From Rhizobium sp. R635 (GTDB taxonomy: Bacteria > Pseudomonadota > Alphaproteobacteria > Rhizobiales > Rhizobiaceae): a stretch of DNA of 64,000 nucleotides. The notes under the pieces were generated by a model. It was not told the DNA's origin. It made no database searches and saw nothing but the letters and a program-made list of their open reading frames with translations. Made by a program: the position numbers and the translations under genes. The DNA lies in assembly GCF_002211285.1 (NCBI RefSeq), contig NZ_LOKX01000033.1, forward strand, positions 1 through 64,000, written 5' to 3'. This document shows positions 26,592 to 37,118 of this stretch, piece by piece; the stretch's first letter is position 1; every line of letters starts with the position of its first letter.

Positions 26592-28379
26592 TCAGTTTGA
26601 ATCGGAGGCCGAAGGCCTCTGCAGGTTGTTGAGGCGAGCGTAAAGACCGTCGCTCACCTTCGCAAGCGTCTCGTGATTGCCTTCCTCGACGACCCGGCCC
26701 TGCTGCATGACGACGATCTTGTCGGCGCGCACCACGGTCGAAAGCCGGTGGGCGATGACGACGACGGTGCGCCCGGTCATCGCCTCGTCGAGCGCTTTCT
26801 GCACGGCGGCCTCGGATTCGGTGTCGAGGGCCGACGTCGCCTCGTCGAGAAGCAGGATCGGCGCGTTGCGCACCAGCGCGCGCGCGATCGAGAGCCGCTG
26901 GCGCTGGCCGCCCGAAAGCGTCACGCCGTTTTCGCCGACCGGCGTATCGTAACCCTGCGGCTGAGCCGAGATGAAATCATGCGCATAGGCGAGCCGGGCC
27001 GCCGCCTCCACCTCGGCATCGGTCGCTTCCGGCCGGCCGTAGCGGATATTGTCGCGGATCGTGCCCTCGAACAGGTAGGGCTGCTGCGAGACGTAGGCGA
27101 GCTGCTGGCGCAGTGACTTCTTGGTGATGTGGGCGATATCCTGTCCGTCGATCAGGATCTCGCCTTCGCGCGGATCGTAGAAACGCGGAATGAGGCTGAT
27201 GACGGTGGATTTGCCAGCGCCCGAGGGGCCGACGAGCGCCGTGGTCGCTCCGCCCTCGGCGACGAAGCTGACGCCGCTGAGCACGCTTTCATTGCCATAG
27301 GCGAAGGAAACATTGCGGAATTCGATGCGCGCCTGCGTCACCGTCAGCGGCTGGGCGTCCGGCAGGTCGCGCTGGCGCGGCTCCATGTCGAGCAATTCGT
27401 AGATCATGCGAGCATTGACGACGGCGCGTTCCATCTGCACCTGCAGGCGGGCGAGACGCCGGGCCGGATCATAGGCAAGCAGCAGCGCCGTCACGAAGGA
27501 GAAGAAGGCGCCCGGGGCCACATTGTAATAGATCGAGCGATAGGCGGCATAGGCAAGCACGCTGGCGACGGCAAAACCCGCGAAGCTCTCCGTCAGCGGC
27601 GAGGTGCGCTCGGAAAGCCGGGCAATCCGGTTCGCCCGGTTTTCGGCCGCCGTGATGAGCTTGTTGACCTTGTTCTCCAGCTCATCTTCCATCGTGAAGG
27701 CCTTGACGATGGCAATGCCCTGGATCGTCTCCTGCATGGCCCCGAGCACGTGGCTGTTCAGATGCACGGCCTCGCGGGTCGCCGAGCGCAGCCGCTTGGA
27801 AACGTAACGCAGCGCATAGAGCAGCGGCGGCGCCATGACGAACACGGCAAGGCTCAGCAGCGGGTCCTGGAGGACCATCACGCCGATCAGCGAAACGAAG
27901 GTCAGGAGATCGCGCACCGTCGAGGTGATCGTCAGGTTGAGCACGTCGCGGATGCCGCTGACGTTCTGGCTCACCTGCGCCGCGATATGGGCCGAGCGCG
28001 CCTCGCTGAAGAAGCCGACCGAAAGCGTCATGAGATGCGCATAGAGCCGGCGCTGGTAACGCGCGACGATATTGTTGCCGACCTTGGAAAGCGCCACGGC
28101 CTGGCCGTAGCTGGCAAAGCCGCGCAGCACGAAGGCGACGAAGATCGAAAGACAGATGATCCAGACGACGTCGGCGCGCCGGTTGGCGAAGGCCTCGTCG
28201 ATGATCGCCCGCATGATCCAGGCGGTAAACGCCGTCGAAAGCGCCACCACAATGAGGCAGGCGATCGCGAAGACATAGCCCCAGAGATGGTCGCGGCCGT
28301 TTTCAGCGATGATGCGTTTCAGGATACCGGTCACGGTATCGCTGCTGACGCTCTGCGTTCTGCTTTCCCCGGCTTCCAA
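26592..28379 (-). CDS. MsbA-like ABC exporter (membrane plus ATPase)
   Basis: The 595-residue half-transporter has an N-terminal six-helix exporter domain (first helix near residue 36, LWGYVFAIACLIVVALSTAFTAW) and a C-terminal ATPase with Walker A GPSGAGKST, Q-loop YVSQQPYLFEG, signature [14 protein letters not shown], Walker B ILLLDEATSALD and an H-loop histidine. It works as a dimer in the inner membrane. The architecture matches MsbA-type lipid flippases, but the substrate is not readable. The start is a TTG at 28379 with AGGAAG about seven bases upstream. Confidence 0.88.
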   Translation of the reverse strand: MEAGESRTQSVSSDTVTGILKRIIAENGRDHLWGYVFAIACLIVVALSTAFTAWIMRAIIDEAFANRRADVVWIICLSIFVAFVLRGFASYGQAVALSKVGNNIVARYQRRLYAHLMTLSVGFFSEARSAHIAAQVSQNVSGIRDVLNLTITSTVRDLLTFVSLIGVMVLQDPLLSLAVFVMAPPLLYALRYVSKRLRSATREAVHLNSHVLGAMQETIQGIAIVKAFTMEDELENKVNKLITAAENRANRIARLSERTSPLTESFAGFAVASVLAYAAYRSIYYNVAPGAFFSFVTALLLAYDPARRLARLQVQMERAVVNARMIYELLDMEPRQRDLPDAQPLTVTQARIEFRNVSFAYGNESVLSGVSFVAEGGATTALVGPSGAGKSTVISLIPRFYDPREGEILIDGQDIAHITKKSLRQQLAYVSQQPYLFEGTIRDNIRYGRPEATDAEVEAAARLAYAHDFISAQPQGYDTPVGENGVTLSGGQRQRLSIARALVRNAPILLLDEATSALDTESEAAVQKALDEAMTGRTVVVIAHRLSTVVRADKIVVMQQGRVVEEGNHETLAKVSDGLYARLNNLQRPSASDSN

Positions 28380-28465
28380 ATATCAAGCTTCCTGTCCGAG
28401 ACTGAGCGCGTCGTGAACGTGGCGCGCACTTTCGCCGGCTCTATAAAGAGTTGGGACTGGTTTGG

Positions 28466-29491
28466 CTAGCGCCGCCAGCGGCGGCCTTCCGTCGATACGC
28501 CGAAATTGGCGGGCATGCGCGCATAGGAGGAAAGCCCGGCGAGCGCTGCCAGCGGATGCGTCACCACATAGGTCGGGATGGTGCGAAGCAGCGCGCTGTG
28601 CGGCGCCTTGTCCTCGAAGGCCTGCCGGAATTCCGGCTTCTTCAGCGCCGGGAGGATCTTCTGCGAAATGCCGCCGGACAGATAGACGCCGCCGCGCGCC
28701 ATGAACACCATCGCCATGTCGCCGGCCACGCGGCCGAGATAGGTGGCAAACAACGAAACGGTCTCGACGGCGGCCTTGTCGCTGCCGGCAAGCGCGTGCG
28801 AGGTGATGTCGGCCGGATCTTTCATCGTCGGCTGGATACCGTCGACCACGCAGATGGCGTTGTAGAGGTTGACGAGGCCGCGCCCGCACAGGATCTGCTC
28901 GGCCGAGACGCGGCCTTCGATCGTCTCGATATGCGGGAAGAGTTCATAGTCGCGTTTGCTGCGCGGCCCGAGATCGATATGGCCGCCTTCGCCGGGAACC
29001 GGAATCCAGCTGTGCTGGGCGTGCACGAGCCCGCCGACGCCGAGGCCGGTGCCAGGCCCAAGCACGACGCGCGAGGCGATCATGTCGCCGGTGGCGCTGC
29101 CGATGCGTTCGCGGTTTTCATCCGAAAGGGCGGCGATCGCCAGCGCCTGCGCCTCGAAATCATTGACGACGAGCACGTCCTCCATGCCGAGGCCTTCGAT
29201 CATCGTTTTCGGCCGTACCACCCAGTCGCAGTTGGTGAGCGGAATCTCGTCGTCGTTGATCGGGCCGGCGACGGCGAGGATCGCCGAGCGCGGCTGGACC
29301 GCCGTTTTGTCGAGCACGCCCTTTTGGATCGCTTCGTCGATCGTGGCAAAATCCGCCGTGCGCACGTTCGGAAACTGCTTCGGCTCGGCATAGGCATCCG
29401 TCAGGATGGAGAAGCGGGCATTCGTGCCGCCGATGTCGCCGATGAGGATCGGAAAGGGAAGCGGAGCGGTGCTGTGGTTCGGTTTTGGCAT
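28466..29491 (-). CDS. glk: glucokinase
   Basis: The 341-residue ROK-unrelated (Glk group) glucokinase phosphorylates glucose with ATP to give glucose 6-phosphate for the Entner-Doudoroff pathway. [12 protein letters not shown] near the N-terminus is the phosphate-binding loop, [21 protein letters not shown] and [10 protein letters not shown] mark the glucose site. Length fits the family of about 320-345. mgsA lies 17 bases upstream on the same strand. Confidence 0.95.
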   Translation of the reverse strand: MPKPNHSTAPLPFPILIGDIGGTNARFSILTDAYAEPKQFPNVRTADFATIDEAIQKGVLDKTAVQPRSAILAVAGPINDDEIPLTNCDWVVRPKTMIEGLGMEDVLVVNDFEAQALAIAALSDENRERIGSATGDMIASRVVLGPGTGLGVGGLVHAQHSWIPVPGEGGHIDLGPRSKRDYELFPHIETIEGRVSAEQILCGRGLVNLYNAICVVDGIQPTMKDPADITSHALAGSDKAAVETVSLFATYLGRVAGDMAMVFMARGGVYLSGGISQKILPALKKPEFRQAFEDKAPHSALLRTIPTYVVTHPLAALAGLSSYARMPANFGVSTEGRRWRR

Positions 29492-29508
29492 GGCCGGTTC
29501 CGTGCTGA

Positions 29509-29889
29509 TCAGGCTTCGAGTGTGGGAAGGAGCTTTATAGCGGTCGCGTGGTTGAGCGCCATCGGAATGTCGTAGACGATGGCTAGCCGCATCAGCGCCT
29601 TCACGTCGACATCATGCGGCATCGGCGTCAGCGGGTCGACGAAGAAAATCAGGGCGTCGACCTCGCCGGTCGAGATCAGCGCGCCGATCTGCTGGTCGCC
29701 GCCGAGCGGCCCGCTTTTCAGTCTGGTGACGCTGAGGTCGGGAGCGGCATCGAGCACGCGTCCGCCTGTTGTGCCGGTAGCGACGATCTTCCAGCGGGAA
29801 AGGACGTCTCTGTTGGCGCGGGCGAATTCCGCCATATCGTCCTTCTTCTGGTCATGCGCAATCAATGCAAGGCATTTGCCGCCGGCCAT
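29509..29889 (-). CDS. mgsA: methylglyoxal synthase
   Basis: The 126-residue enzyme converts dihydroxyacetone phosphate to methylglyoxal and phosphate, a phosphate-releasing bypass of lower glycolysis. [13 protein letters not shown]-like sequence at the start, the [13 protein letters not shown] loop with the catalytic aspartate, and the [10 protein letters not shown] histidine motif are present. GGAG lies upstream of the ATG. It is short compared with the E. coli enzyme (152 residues) but has all core motifs. It probably forms a unit with glk. Confidence 0.94.
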   Translation of the reverse strand: MAGGKCLALIAHDQKKDDMAEFARANRDVLSRWKIVATGTTGGRVLDAAPDLSVTRLKSGPLGGDQQIGALISTGEVDALIFFVDPLTPMPHDVDVKALMRLAIVYDIPMALNHATAIKLLPTLEA

Positions 29890-29975
29890 GAAGCCAATCT
29901 CCGCCCGAACAATTCAATCGATTTGAACGCTTCTATACCAAGAATTTGCGATTTGAAAGACAGCCAGCCGGCGCC

Positions 29976-31055
29976 TCATTGGATCGTCGGCTTGTCGTTC
30001 GGAAGCGGCCCGACATCCGGCAGCATATCCTCCTCCGCGTCGGCGGCCGGTGCCGTGGCAGGGGATGCGACGAGCGCGCTCGCGGCGGAAGGCGCGCCAT
30101 AGGTGGCGGCCTGCATCGAGGCGACGGAAGCGGCATCGAGCACGGCGGCGCAGGCCTTCGGCAGGTCGGAGACCATCACCTCGCGCGGTGGCTTTGGCGG
30201 CTTGGCGCCGGGCTTGGGCGGTTTCGCCGGCGCCCAGGGGGCCGGCGTAAACCAGTAGGCGAGCGACTTGTCGCAGCCGTCTCCCGAGGCGACCGGCGCT
30301 TGCGGCGTGCAGCCGGCAGCACCGGGCGGGCACTTCATGCGGATGTGGAAGTGCGAGTCGTGGCCGTATATCGGCCGAAGCTTGCCGAGGTTGGTGCGAT
30401 CGCCCGTCCAGGTGTCGCACATCTTCTTCTTGATCGCCGGGTTGACGAAAATGCGCTCAACTTCGGGGTAGCTTGCCGCCAGCATCAAAAGCCGGGCGCG
30501 CGATTCCGTCCATACTTTGGGATTGACCGTGAGGAACTTGTTCTTCTGCAGCATGCTGGTGAAGGGCAGATCCTCGCGCTCCTTCGCCGTCATGCTGCGC
30601 GCGGGCATCGGGGTGAACCAGATATCGGCATCGAGGCCGATCTGGTGCGAGGAGTGACCGTTGAGCATCGGCCCGCCGCGCGGCTGCGCGATATCGCCGA
30701 CCAGGATGCCCGGCCAGCCGGCATATCTGACGGCATCCTGAGAAAACCGTTCCAAGAGCGCGATCATCGCCGGGTTGCCCCAGCGGCGGTTGCGCGAAAG
30801 CCGCATCGCCTGCCAGGTCGGCCCATCCGTCGGCAGCGCCATCGCGCCGGTCATGCAGCCTTTCGCATAGAAGCCGATCGGCTGCGCCGGCCCTTGCGTC
30901 GGCAGGCTGGCGCCGCCGAAAAGCGCCTTGGCGCTGCCCGGGCTCGGCGTCTTCTGCTCCGCGCCGACGTCGCCGGCCGCAAGGCTTGCGCCGATCGCGC
31001 CGGCGAGCGCCAGTTTGCCGAATGTCCTGAAAGCCTGAGCGAAGCCGAAAGCCAT
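29976..31055 (-). CDS. mepA: penicillin-insensitive murein endopeptidase
   Basis: The 359-residue periplasmic protein cuts D-Ala-meso-DAP cross-links in peptidoglycan. It has a signal peptide (about residues 1-30), the zinc-site motifs HSSHQIGLDADIWF and DSHFHIRMKCP of the LAS (MepA) family, and conserved cysteine pairs. A Pro/Ala/Lys-rich linker and ~60-residue Ala-rich C-terminal extension are longer than in E. coli MepA (274 residues). AAGGGA precedes the start. It is divergent from yejA; the 204-base gap should hold both promoters. Confidence 0.93.
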   Translation of the reverse strand: MAFGFAQAFRTFGKLALAGAIGASLAAGDVGAEQKTPSPGSAKALFGGASLPTQGPAQPIGFYAKGCMTGAMALPTDGPTWQAMRLSRNRRWGNPAMIALLERFSQDAVRYAGWPGILVGDIAQPRGGPMLNGHSSHQIGLDADIWFTPMPARSMTAKEREDLPFTSMLQKNKFLTVNPKVWTESRARLLMLAASYPEVERIFVNPAIKKKMCDTWTGDRTNLGKLRPIYGHDSHFHIRMKCPPGAAGCTPQAPVASGDGCDKSLAYWFTPAPWAPAKPPKPGAKPPKPPREVMVSDLPKACAAVLDAASVASMQAATYGAPSAASALVASPATAPAADAEEDMLPDVGPLPNDKPTIQ

Positions 31056-31259
31056 ACTGTTCCCTTGAGAAGTGATTTGGTCCGAATCTATCGTGAAAAG
31101 TGATTTTGGTGAATCGATGTTTTGAGGGGCGTGGGATCACCACGTTGATGCGAGCCGAAAGGTCAAAATTCCGCGAGCCCGGTAAAAACCAAACTCTCTC
31201 CTGTTTTTCGCCGGTATTTTCCGTATTGTCGAATCCATCAATATTAAGGGGAAGTGTGA

Positions 31260-33089
31260 ATGGCATTGTGGTCGAAGATCGGTCTGTTTCTGTCACTTGG
31301 CTGTGCTCTGGCGCCGTTGACGGCAACGGCTGAGGAGCAGCCGTTCCAGATCGGAAGCTCGGTCATCACGGAGATGAAGTACAAGCCGGGCTTTGCGCAT
31401 TTCGATTATGTCAATCCCAATGCCCCGAAGGGCGGAGACCTGCGCCTTTCCGCAAGCGGCGCCTTCGACACCTTCAACCCGCTGCTTGCCAAGGGCCAGA
31501 TCGCGGTTGGCCTGGCGCTCGTATACGACACCCTGATGAAGGCGGCCGATGACGAGCTGCTTGTCTCCTACGGCCTGCTTGCCGAGGGGCTGTCCTTTCC
31601 CGCCGACGTCTCGAGCGCGACCTTTCGCCTGCGCAAGGAAGCGAAATGGGCGGATGGTCAGCCGGTAACGCCCGAGGACGTCATCTTCAGCCTTGATAAG
31701 AGCAAGGAACTCAATCCCGTCAACGCGAACTATTATCGCCACGTGGTAAAGGCCGAAAAGACCGGCGACCGCGATGTCACCTTCACCTTCGACGAGAAGA
31801 ACAATCGGGAGCTCCCGAATATTCTCGGCCAGTTGGTGGTCGTGCCGAAACATTGGTGGGAGGGGCAGGGACCGGACGGCAAGCCGCGCGACATCTCAAA
31901 GACGACGCTCGAGCCGGTCATGGGTTCGGGGCCTTATAAGATCGCATCCTTTTCGCCCGGCGCGACGATCCGTTATGAACTGCGTGACGACTATTGGGGC
32001 AAAGACCTCAACGTGAATGTCGGCCAGAATAATTTCCGCAACGTCCTCTATACCTATTTCGGGGACCGGGACGTCGAGTTCGAAGCGTTTCGCGCCGGCA
32101 ATAGCGACTACTGGCAGGAGACGACGGCTGCCCGCTGGGCGACGGGATATGATTTCCCCGCCATGAAGGAAGGACGCATCAAGAAGGAAGAGATTGCAAA
32201 TCCGCTGCGATCCACCGGCATCATGCAGGCTCTCGTGCCGAATATGCGGCGCGACCTCTTTAAGGACGAGCGGGTCCGCGAGGCGCTGAACTACGGTTTC
32301 GACTTCGAGGAGCTGAACCGCACGGTTGCCTTCAACAGCTACAAGCGCATCGACAGCTACTTCTGGAACACCGAACTCGCCTCCTCCGGCCTGCCGCAGG
32401 GGCGTGAGCTGGAAATACTGCAGGGCATGAAGGACAAGGTTCCGCCCGAGGTCTTCACGACGCCGTACACCAATCCCGTCGGCGGCGACCCTCAGAAAAG
32501 CCGCGACAACCTCCGCAAGGCGATTGCGCTGCTGAAAGAAGCCGGCTGGGAGATCAAGAACAATCGCATGGTCAATACCAAGACCGGCCAGCCGATGAGC
32601 TTCGAGATCCTGTTGTCGAGCCCGATGCTGGAGCGCTGGGCGGTGCCCTATGCCAATAATCTCAGGAAAATCGGCATAGATGCGCGGGTGCGCACGGTCG
32701 ATGCATCGCAAGCTGTCAATCGCGAACGCAGCTTCGACTATGACATGATCTGGAATGTCTGGGCGCAGAGCATGAACCCCGGCAACGAACAGGGCGATTA
32801 TTGGGGATCCGGCTCCGTCAACCAGCAGGGGTCCCACAATTATGCCGGCATTGCCAATCCGGCCGTCGACGAACTCATCCGCATGATCATCTTCGCGCCG
32901 AACCGCGATGAACAGGTCGCGGCGATCAAGGCGATGGACCGGGTATTGCTTGCAAACCACTACGTCATCCCGCTGTTCTATCGCGGTACCTACAACATCG
33001 TCTATTGGAACACGGTCACGCATCAACCCGAATTCCCCGCCTATAGCCTCGGATTTCCGGAAACCTGGTGGTCGACCTCGGTGAAATGA
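31260..33089 (+). CDS. yejA: peptide ABC transporter substrate-binding protein YejA
   Basis: The 609-residue periplasmic binding protein has a signal peptide ending TATAEEQ and the large three-domain fold of SBP family 5. The YejA-type segment FAHFDYVNPNAPKGGDLRL near the N-terminus is typical. It delivers peptides (in E. coli, microcin C) to the YejBEF transporter. AGGGGAAG precedes the ATG. A 150-base gap to yejB contains only a short GC hairpin. Confidence 0.94.
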   Translation: MALWSKIGLFLSLGCALAPLTATAEEQPFQIGSSVITEMKYKPGFAHFDYVNPNAPKGGDLRLSASGAFDTFNPLLAKGQIAVGLALVYDTLMKAADDELLVSYGLLAEGLSFPADVSSATFRLRKEAKWADGQPVTPEDVIFSLDKSKELNPVNANYYRHVVKAEKTGDRDVTFTFDEKNNRELPNILGQLVVVPKHWWEGQGPDGKPRDISKTTLEPVMGSGPYKIASFSPGATIRYELRDDYWGKDLNVNVGQNNFRNVLYTYFGDRDVEFEAFRAGNSDYWQETTAARWATGYDFPAMKEGRIKKEEIANPLRSTGIMQALVPNMRRDLFKDERVREALNYGFDFEELNRTVAFNSYKRIDSYFWNTELASSGLPQGRELEILQGMKDKVPPEVFTTPYTNPVGGDPQKSRDNLRKAIALLKEAGWEIKNNRMVNTKTGQPMSFEILLSSPMLERWAVPYANNLRKIGIDARVRTVDASQAVNRERSFDYDMIWNVWAQSMNPGNEQGDYWGSGSVNQQGSHNYAGIANPAVDELIRMIIFAPNRDEQVAAIKAMDRVLLANHYVIPLFYRGTYNIVYWNTVTHQPEFPAYSLGFPETWWSTSVK

Positions 33090-33239
33090 GCGGGCTTGCA
33101 TTGCAGGGGGCCTCGGCTCCAAATGGCACAAGCGAATCACGACAAGCCGGCAAGGCCGGCAAGGGAAGGCTGACGGATTGAGCGGCATTGGACTGGACGG
33201 CAGGCAGACGAGAAGAAGATTTCCGGAGGCTGAAGGCTG

Positions 33240-34328
33240 ATGGGCGCCTATGTTATTCGCCGCCTGCTTCTGATGATCCCGACCATCGTCGGCATCATGG
33301 CGATTTCCTTCATCGTCATTCAATTCGCGCCGGGTGGTCCCGTCGAGCAGGTGATCGCCCAATTGACCGGCCAGGCCGATGGCGCTGACCAGCGCCTGTC
33401 CGGCGGCGGCGACCTGCTGGGTGACGGAGGCGGGGATGAAGGCTCCAGATATCGTGGCGCCCAGGGCCTTGATCCGGAGCTGATCGCCAAGCTCGAAAAG
33501 CAGTTCGGCTTCGACAAGCCGCCACTGACGCGTTTCGGCGAGATGATGTGGAATTACATCCGCTTCGATTTCGGCGAGAGCTTCTTCCGCAATACCTCCG
33601 TGCTCGACCTCATCAAGGAAAAACTACCGGTCTCGATCTCGCTCGGCATCTGGATCCTGATCTTCTCCTACGCCATCTCCATTCCGCTCGGCATCCGCAA
33701 GGCGGTGAAGGACGGATCGACCTTCGACGTCTGGACATCAGGCGTCATCATCGTCGGTTACGCCGTCCCGAGCTTCCTCTTCGGCATTCTGCTGATCGTG
33801 CTGTTCGCCGGCGGCTCCTTTTACGACTGGTTTCCGCTGCGCGGCCTCGTCTCCGATAATTTCGACCAACTCGCCTGGTGGCAGAAGCCGCTCGATTATT
33901 TCTGGCATCTCACTTTGCCGCTGATCTCGCTTTCTCTCGCCGCCTTCGCGACGACGACGCTGCTGACCAAGAATTCCTTCATCGAGGAGATCAAGAAGCA
34001 ATATGTCGTCACTGCGCGCGCCAAGGGCCTGAACGAGCGGCAGGTGCTCTACGGCCATGTCTTCCGCAACGCCATGCTGATCATCATCGCCGGTTTTCCC
34101 GGCGCGTTCATCTCCGCTTTCTTCACCGGCTCGCTGCTGATCGAGAACATCTTCTCGCTCGATGGCCTCGGCCGCCTCGGCTATCTCTCGGTCGTCAACC
34201 GGGATTACCCGATCGTCTTTGCGACCCTCTACATCTTCTCGCTGCTCGGCCTCGTCGTCAGCCTGGTCTCCGACCTGATCTACACCTGGATCGATCCGCG
34301 CATCGATTTCGAGCGGAGGGATGTCTGA
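33240..34328 (+). CDS. yejB: peptide ABC transporter permease YejB
   Basis: The 362-residue inner-membrane permease of the DppB family has a first helix at residues 10-30, a periplasmic Gly/Asp-rich insert at about 42-78 ([16 protein letters not shown]), and about five further helices. The cytoplasmic coupling loop is [29 protein letters not shown] lies upstream of the ATG. Its TGA overlaps the yejE ATG by one base. Confidence 0.95.
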   Translation: MGAYVIRRLLLMIPTIVGIMAISFIVIQFAPGGPVEQVIAQLTGQADGADQRLSGGGDLLGDGGGDEGSRYRGAQGLDPELIAKLEKQFGFDKPPLTRFGEMMWNYIRFDFGESFFRNTSVLDLIKEKLPVSISLGIWILIFSYAISIPLGIRKAVKDGSTFDVWTSGVIIVGYAVPSFLFGILLIVLFAGGSFYDWFPLRGLVSDNFDQLAWWQKPLDYFWHLTLPLISLSLAAFATTTLLTKNSFIEEIKKQYVVTARAKGLNERQVLYGHVFRNAMLIIIAGFPGAFISAFFTGSLLIENIFSLDGLGRLGYLSVVNRDYPIVFATLYIFSLLGLVVSLVSDLIYTWIDPRIDFERRDV

Positions 34329-35476
34329 TGGACACCGCCGCAAATCCCGTCACCGCAACCCCCGTCAAGCCGCCGCGCAAGGGACTGCTGTCACCGACCA
34401 ACATCCGCCGCTGGAAGAATTTCCGGGCGAACGGCCGTGGTTACTGGTCCTTGTGGCTGTTCCTGCTGCTCTTCGTGCTCAGCCTGTTTGCCGAGTTCCT
34501 CGCCAATGACCGGCCGATCATCGCCTCCTACAAGGGCGAGATCCTGTTTCCCGTGCTGATCGATTATCCCGAGGAAAAGTTCGGCGGCTTTCTCGCCGAA
34601 ACCGACTACCGCTCCTCGGTGATATCGGATGAGATCAATGCCAATGGCTGGATGGTCTGGCCGCCGATCCGCTATTCCTACCGCTCGGTCAACTCCAACA
34701 TCCCGCATTCGGCGCCGACCGCCCCCTTCTGGCTGATGACGAAGGAGGAGCGCTGCTCCGGTTATCCGCAAGGGGCGAACGATCCCGCCTGTACGCTCGG
34801 CAATCTCAACTGGCTCGGCACCGACGACCAGGCCCGCGACGTGCTGGCGCGCGTCATCTACGGCTTCCGCATATCGGTGCTCTTCGGCCTGGCGCTCACC
34901 ATCTGCTCGGCGATCATCGGCGTCACGGCAGGCGCCGTGCAGGGCTATTTCGGCGGCTGGACCGATCTGCTGCTGCAGCGCTTCATCGAGATCTGGTCGT
35001 CGATGCCGGTGCTTTACATCCTGCTGATCATCGCCGCGATCCTGCCGCCGGGCTTCTTCGTGCTGCTCGGCATCATGCTGCTCTTTTCCTGGGTCGGCTT
35101 CGTCGGCGTCGTGCGCGCCGAGTTCCTGCGCGCCCGCAATTTCGAATATGTCCGGGCCGCCCGCGCGCTCGGCGTCAACAACCGTACCATCATGTGGCGC
35201 CACCTGCTGCCGAACGCCATGGTGGCGACATTGACCTTCCTGCCCTTCATCCTTTCGGGCTCGATCACCACGCTGACTTCACTCGATTTCCTCGGCTTCG
35301 GCATGCCGCCGGGCTCCCCCTCGCTCGGCGAGATGATCGCCCAGGGCAAGTCCAACCTGCAGGCGCCGTGGCTCGGGCTGACGGCCTTCTTCGCCATGTC
35401 GATCATGCTGTCCCTTTTGATCTTCATCGGCGAAGCGGTGCGCGACGCCTTCGATCCGAGGAAGACGTTTCAATGA
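34328..35476 (+). CDS. yejE: peptide ABC transporter permease YejE
   Basis: The 382-residue permease of the DppC family begins with a cytoplasmic leader, a helix at about 45-62 and a long periplasmic loop of ~150 residues containing a cysteine pair (RCSGYPQGANDPAC), typical of YejE. The coupling loop is YVRAARALGVNNRTIMWRHLLPNA. The start at 34328 (MDTAANPV) overlaps the yejB stop; the larger open frame upstream is a shadow within yejB. Confidence 0.95.
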   Translation: MDTAANPVTATPVKPPRKGLLSPTNIRRWKNFRANGRGYWSLWLFLLLFVLSLFAEFLANDRPIIASYKGEILFPVLIDYPEEKFGGFLAETDYRSSVISDEINANGWMVWPPIRYSYRSVNSNIPHSAPTAPFWLMTKEERCSGYPQGANDPACTLGNLNWLGTDDQARDVLARVIYGFRISVLFGLALTICSAIIGVTAGAVQGYFGGWTDLLLQRFIEIWSSMPVLYILLIIAAILPPGFFVLLGIMLLFSWVGFVGVVRAEFLRARNFEYVRAARALGVNNRTIMWRHLLPNAMVATLTFLPFILSGSITTLTSLDFLGFGMPPGSPSLGEMIAQGKSNLQAPWLGLTAFFAMSIMLSLLIFIGEAVRDAFDPRKTFQ

Positions 35477-37110
35477 GTGATATGACAGAACCGCTCCTTT
35501 CCGTCCGCGATCTCTCGGTTGCCTTTCATCAGGGCGGCGAAACCTCGCTTGCCGTCGATCGCATCTCCTTCGATATCGCCAAGGGCGAGGTCGTGGCGCT
35601 CGTCGGTGAATCCGGTTCCGGCAAGTCCGTTTCGGCGAACTCGATCCTGCGGCTTCTGCCCTATCCCTCCGCGAGCCATCCCTCCGGCGAAATCCTGTTC
35701 AAGGGCAAGGATCTTCTGAAGGCGTCGGAGCGGGCGTTGCGGGAAGTGCGCGGCAACGACGTCACCATGATCTTCCAGGAGCCGATGACTTCGCTCAATC
35801 CGCTCCATACGATCGAAAAGCAGATTGCCGAGATTCTCGCCCTGCACCAGGGCATCTCCGGCCAGGCAGCGCGTGAGCGCGTACTGGAATTGTTGAACCA
35901 GGTCGGCATCCGCGAGCCGGAGAAGCGGTTGAAAGCCTATCCGCACGAACTGTCAGGCGGCCAGCGCCAGCGTGTCATGATCGCCATGGCGCTCGCCAAC
36001 CGCCCGGAACTGCTGATCGCCGACGAGCCGACCACGGCGCTCGACGTCACCGTGCAGGCGCAGATCCTCGAACTGCTGCGGCAGTTGAAGACGGCGCACG
36101 GCATGTCGCTGCTGTTCATCACCCATGATCTCGGCATCGTGCGCAAATTCGCCGATCGTGTCTGCGTCATGACCAAGGGGAAGATCGTCGAAACGGGCAC
36201 CGTCACGGACGTCTTTGCCAACCCGAAGCACGAATATACCCGACACCTCCTCGCCTCCGAGCCGCGCGGCGAGCCGCCGCTTGCCGATCCCTCGAAACCG
36301 GTGGTGATGGAAGGCTCCGATATCCGCGTCTGGTTCCCGATCAAGGCGGGGCTGATGCGCCGCGTCGTCGATCACGTGAAGGCGGTGGACGGCATCGATC
36401 TTTCGCTGCGCGCCGGGCAGACGCTCGGCGTCGTCGGCGAATCCGGTTCCGGCAAGACCACGCTGGGTCTTGCGCTCACCCGGCTGATCTCCTCGCAAGG
36501 CAAGATCGCTTTTGTCGGCAAAGATATAGCAGGCTATTCGTTCAGCGAAATGCGGCCGTTGCGCAACCAACTGCAGATCGTCTTCCAGGACCCCTACGGT
36601 TCGCTCAGCCCGCGCATGTCGGTCGGCGATATCATCGCCGAAGGGCTGAAGGTGCACGAGCGATCCCTGACGGCAGAGGAGCGCGATCAGCGCGTCTGCT
36701 GGGCGCTGGAGGAAGTCGGCCTCGATCCGCTGACCCGCTGGCGTTATCCGCACGAATTTTCCGGCGGCCAGCGTCAGCGCATCGCCATTGCCCGCGCCAT
36801 GGTGCTGAAACCGCGCTTCGTCATGCTCGACGAGCCGACCTCCGCGCTCGACATGAGCGTCCAGGCCCAGGTGGTCGATCTGCTGCGCGACCTGCAGAAG
36901 AAGCACGACCTCGCCTATCTCTTCATCAGCCATGACCTGAAGGTGGTGAAGGCGCTCGCCAACGACGTCATCGTCATGCGTTTCGGCAAGGTGGTCGAGC
37001 AGGGCCCGTCCTCTGAAATCTTCCGCGCGCCGAAGGACGATTACACCAAGGCGCTCATGGCCGCCGCGTTCAACATCGAGGCGGTGCCGACGCCCGCCGT
37101 GAAGCAGTAA
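35473..37110 (+). CDS. yejF: peptide ABC transporter double ATPase YejF
   Basis: The 545-residue protein fuses two ABC ATPase domains. The first has [24 protein letters not shown] and [12 protein letters not shown]. The second, starting at about residue 290, has [25 protein letters not shown] and [12 protein letters not shown]. Both sets are complete. It energises YejBE. Its ATG overlaps the yejE stop by four bases. Confidence 0.96.
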   Translation: MSDMTEPLLSVRDLSVAFHQGGETSLAVDRISFDIAKGEVVALVGESGSGKSVSANSILRLLPYPSASHPSGEILFKGKDLLKASERALREVRGNDVTMIFQEPMTSLNPLHTIEKQIAEILALHQGISGQAARERVLELLNQVGIREPEKRLKAYPHELSGGQRQRVMIAMALANRPELLIADEPTTALDVTVQAQILELLRQLKTAHGMSLLFITHDLGIVRKFADRVCVMTKGKIVETGTVTDVFANPKHEYTRHLLASEPRGEPPLADPSKPVVMEGSDIRVWFPIKAGLMRRVVDHVKAVDGIDLSLRAGQTLGVVGESGSGKTTLGLALTRLISSQGKIAFVGKDIAGYSFSEMRPLRNQLQIVFQDPYGSLSPRMSVGDIIAEGLKVHERSLTAEERDQRVCWALEEVGLDPLTRWRYPHEFSGGQRQRIAIARAMVLKPRFVMLDEPTSALDMSVQAQVVDLLRDLQKKHDLAYLFISHDLKVVKALANDVIVMRFGKVVEQGPSSEIFRAPKDDYTKALMAAAFNIEAVPTPAVKQ

Positions 37111-37118
37111 AGAAGATC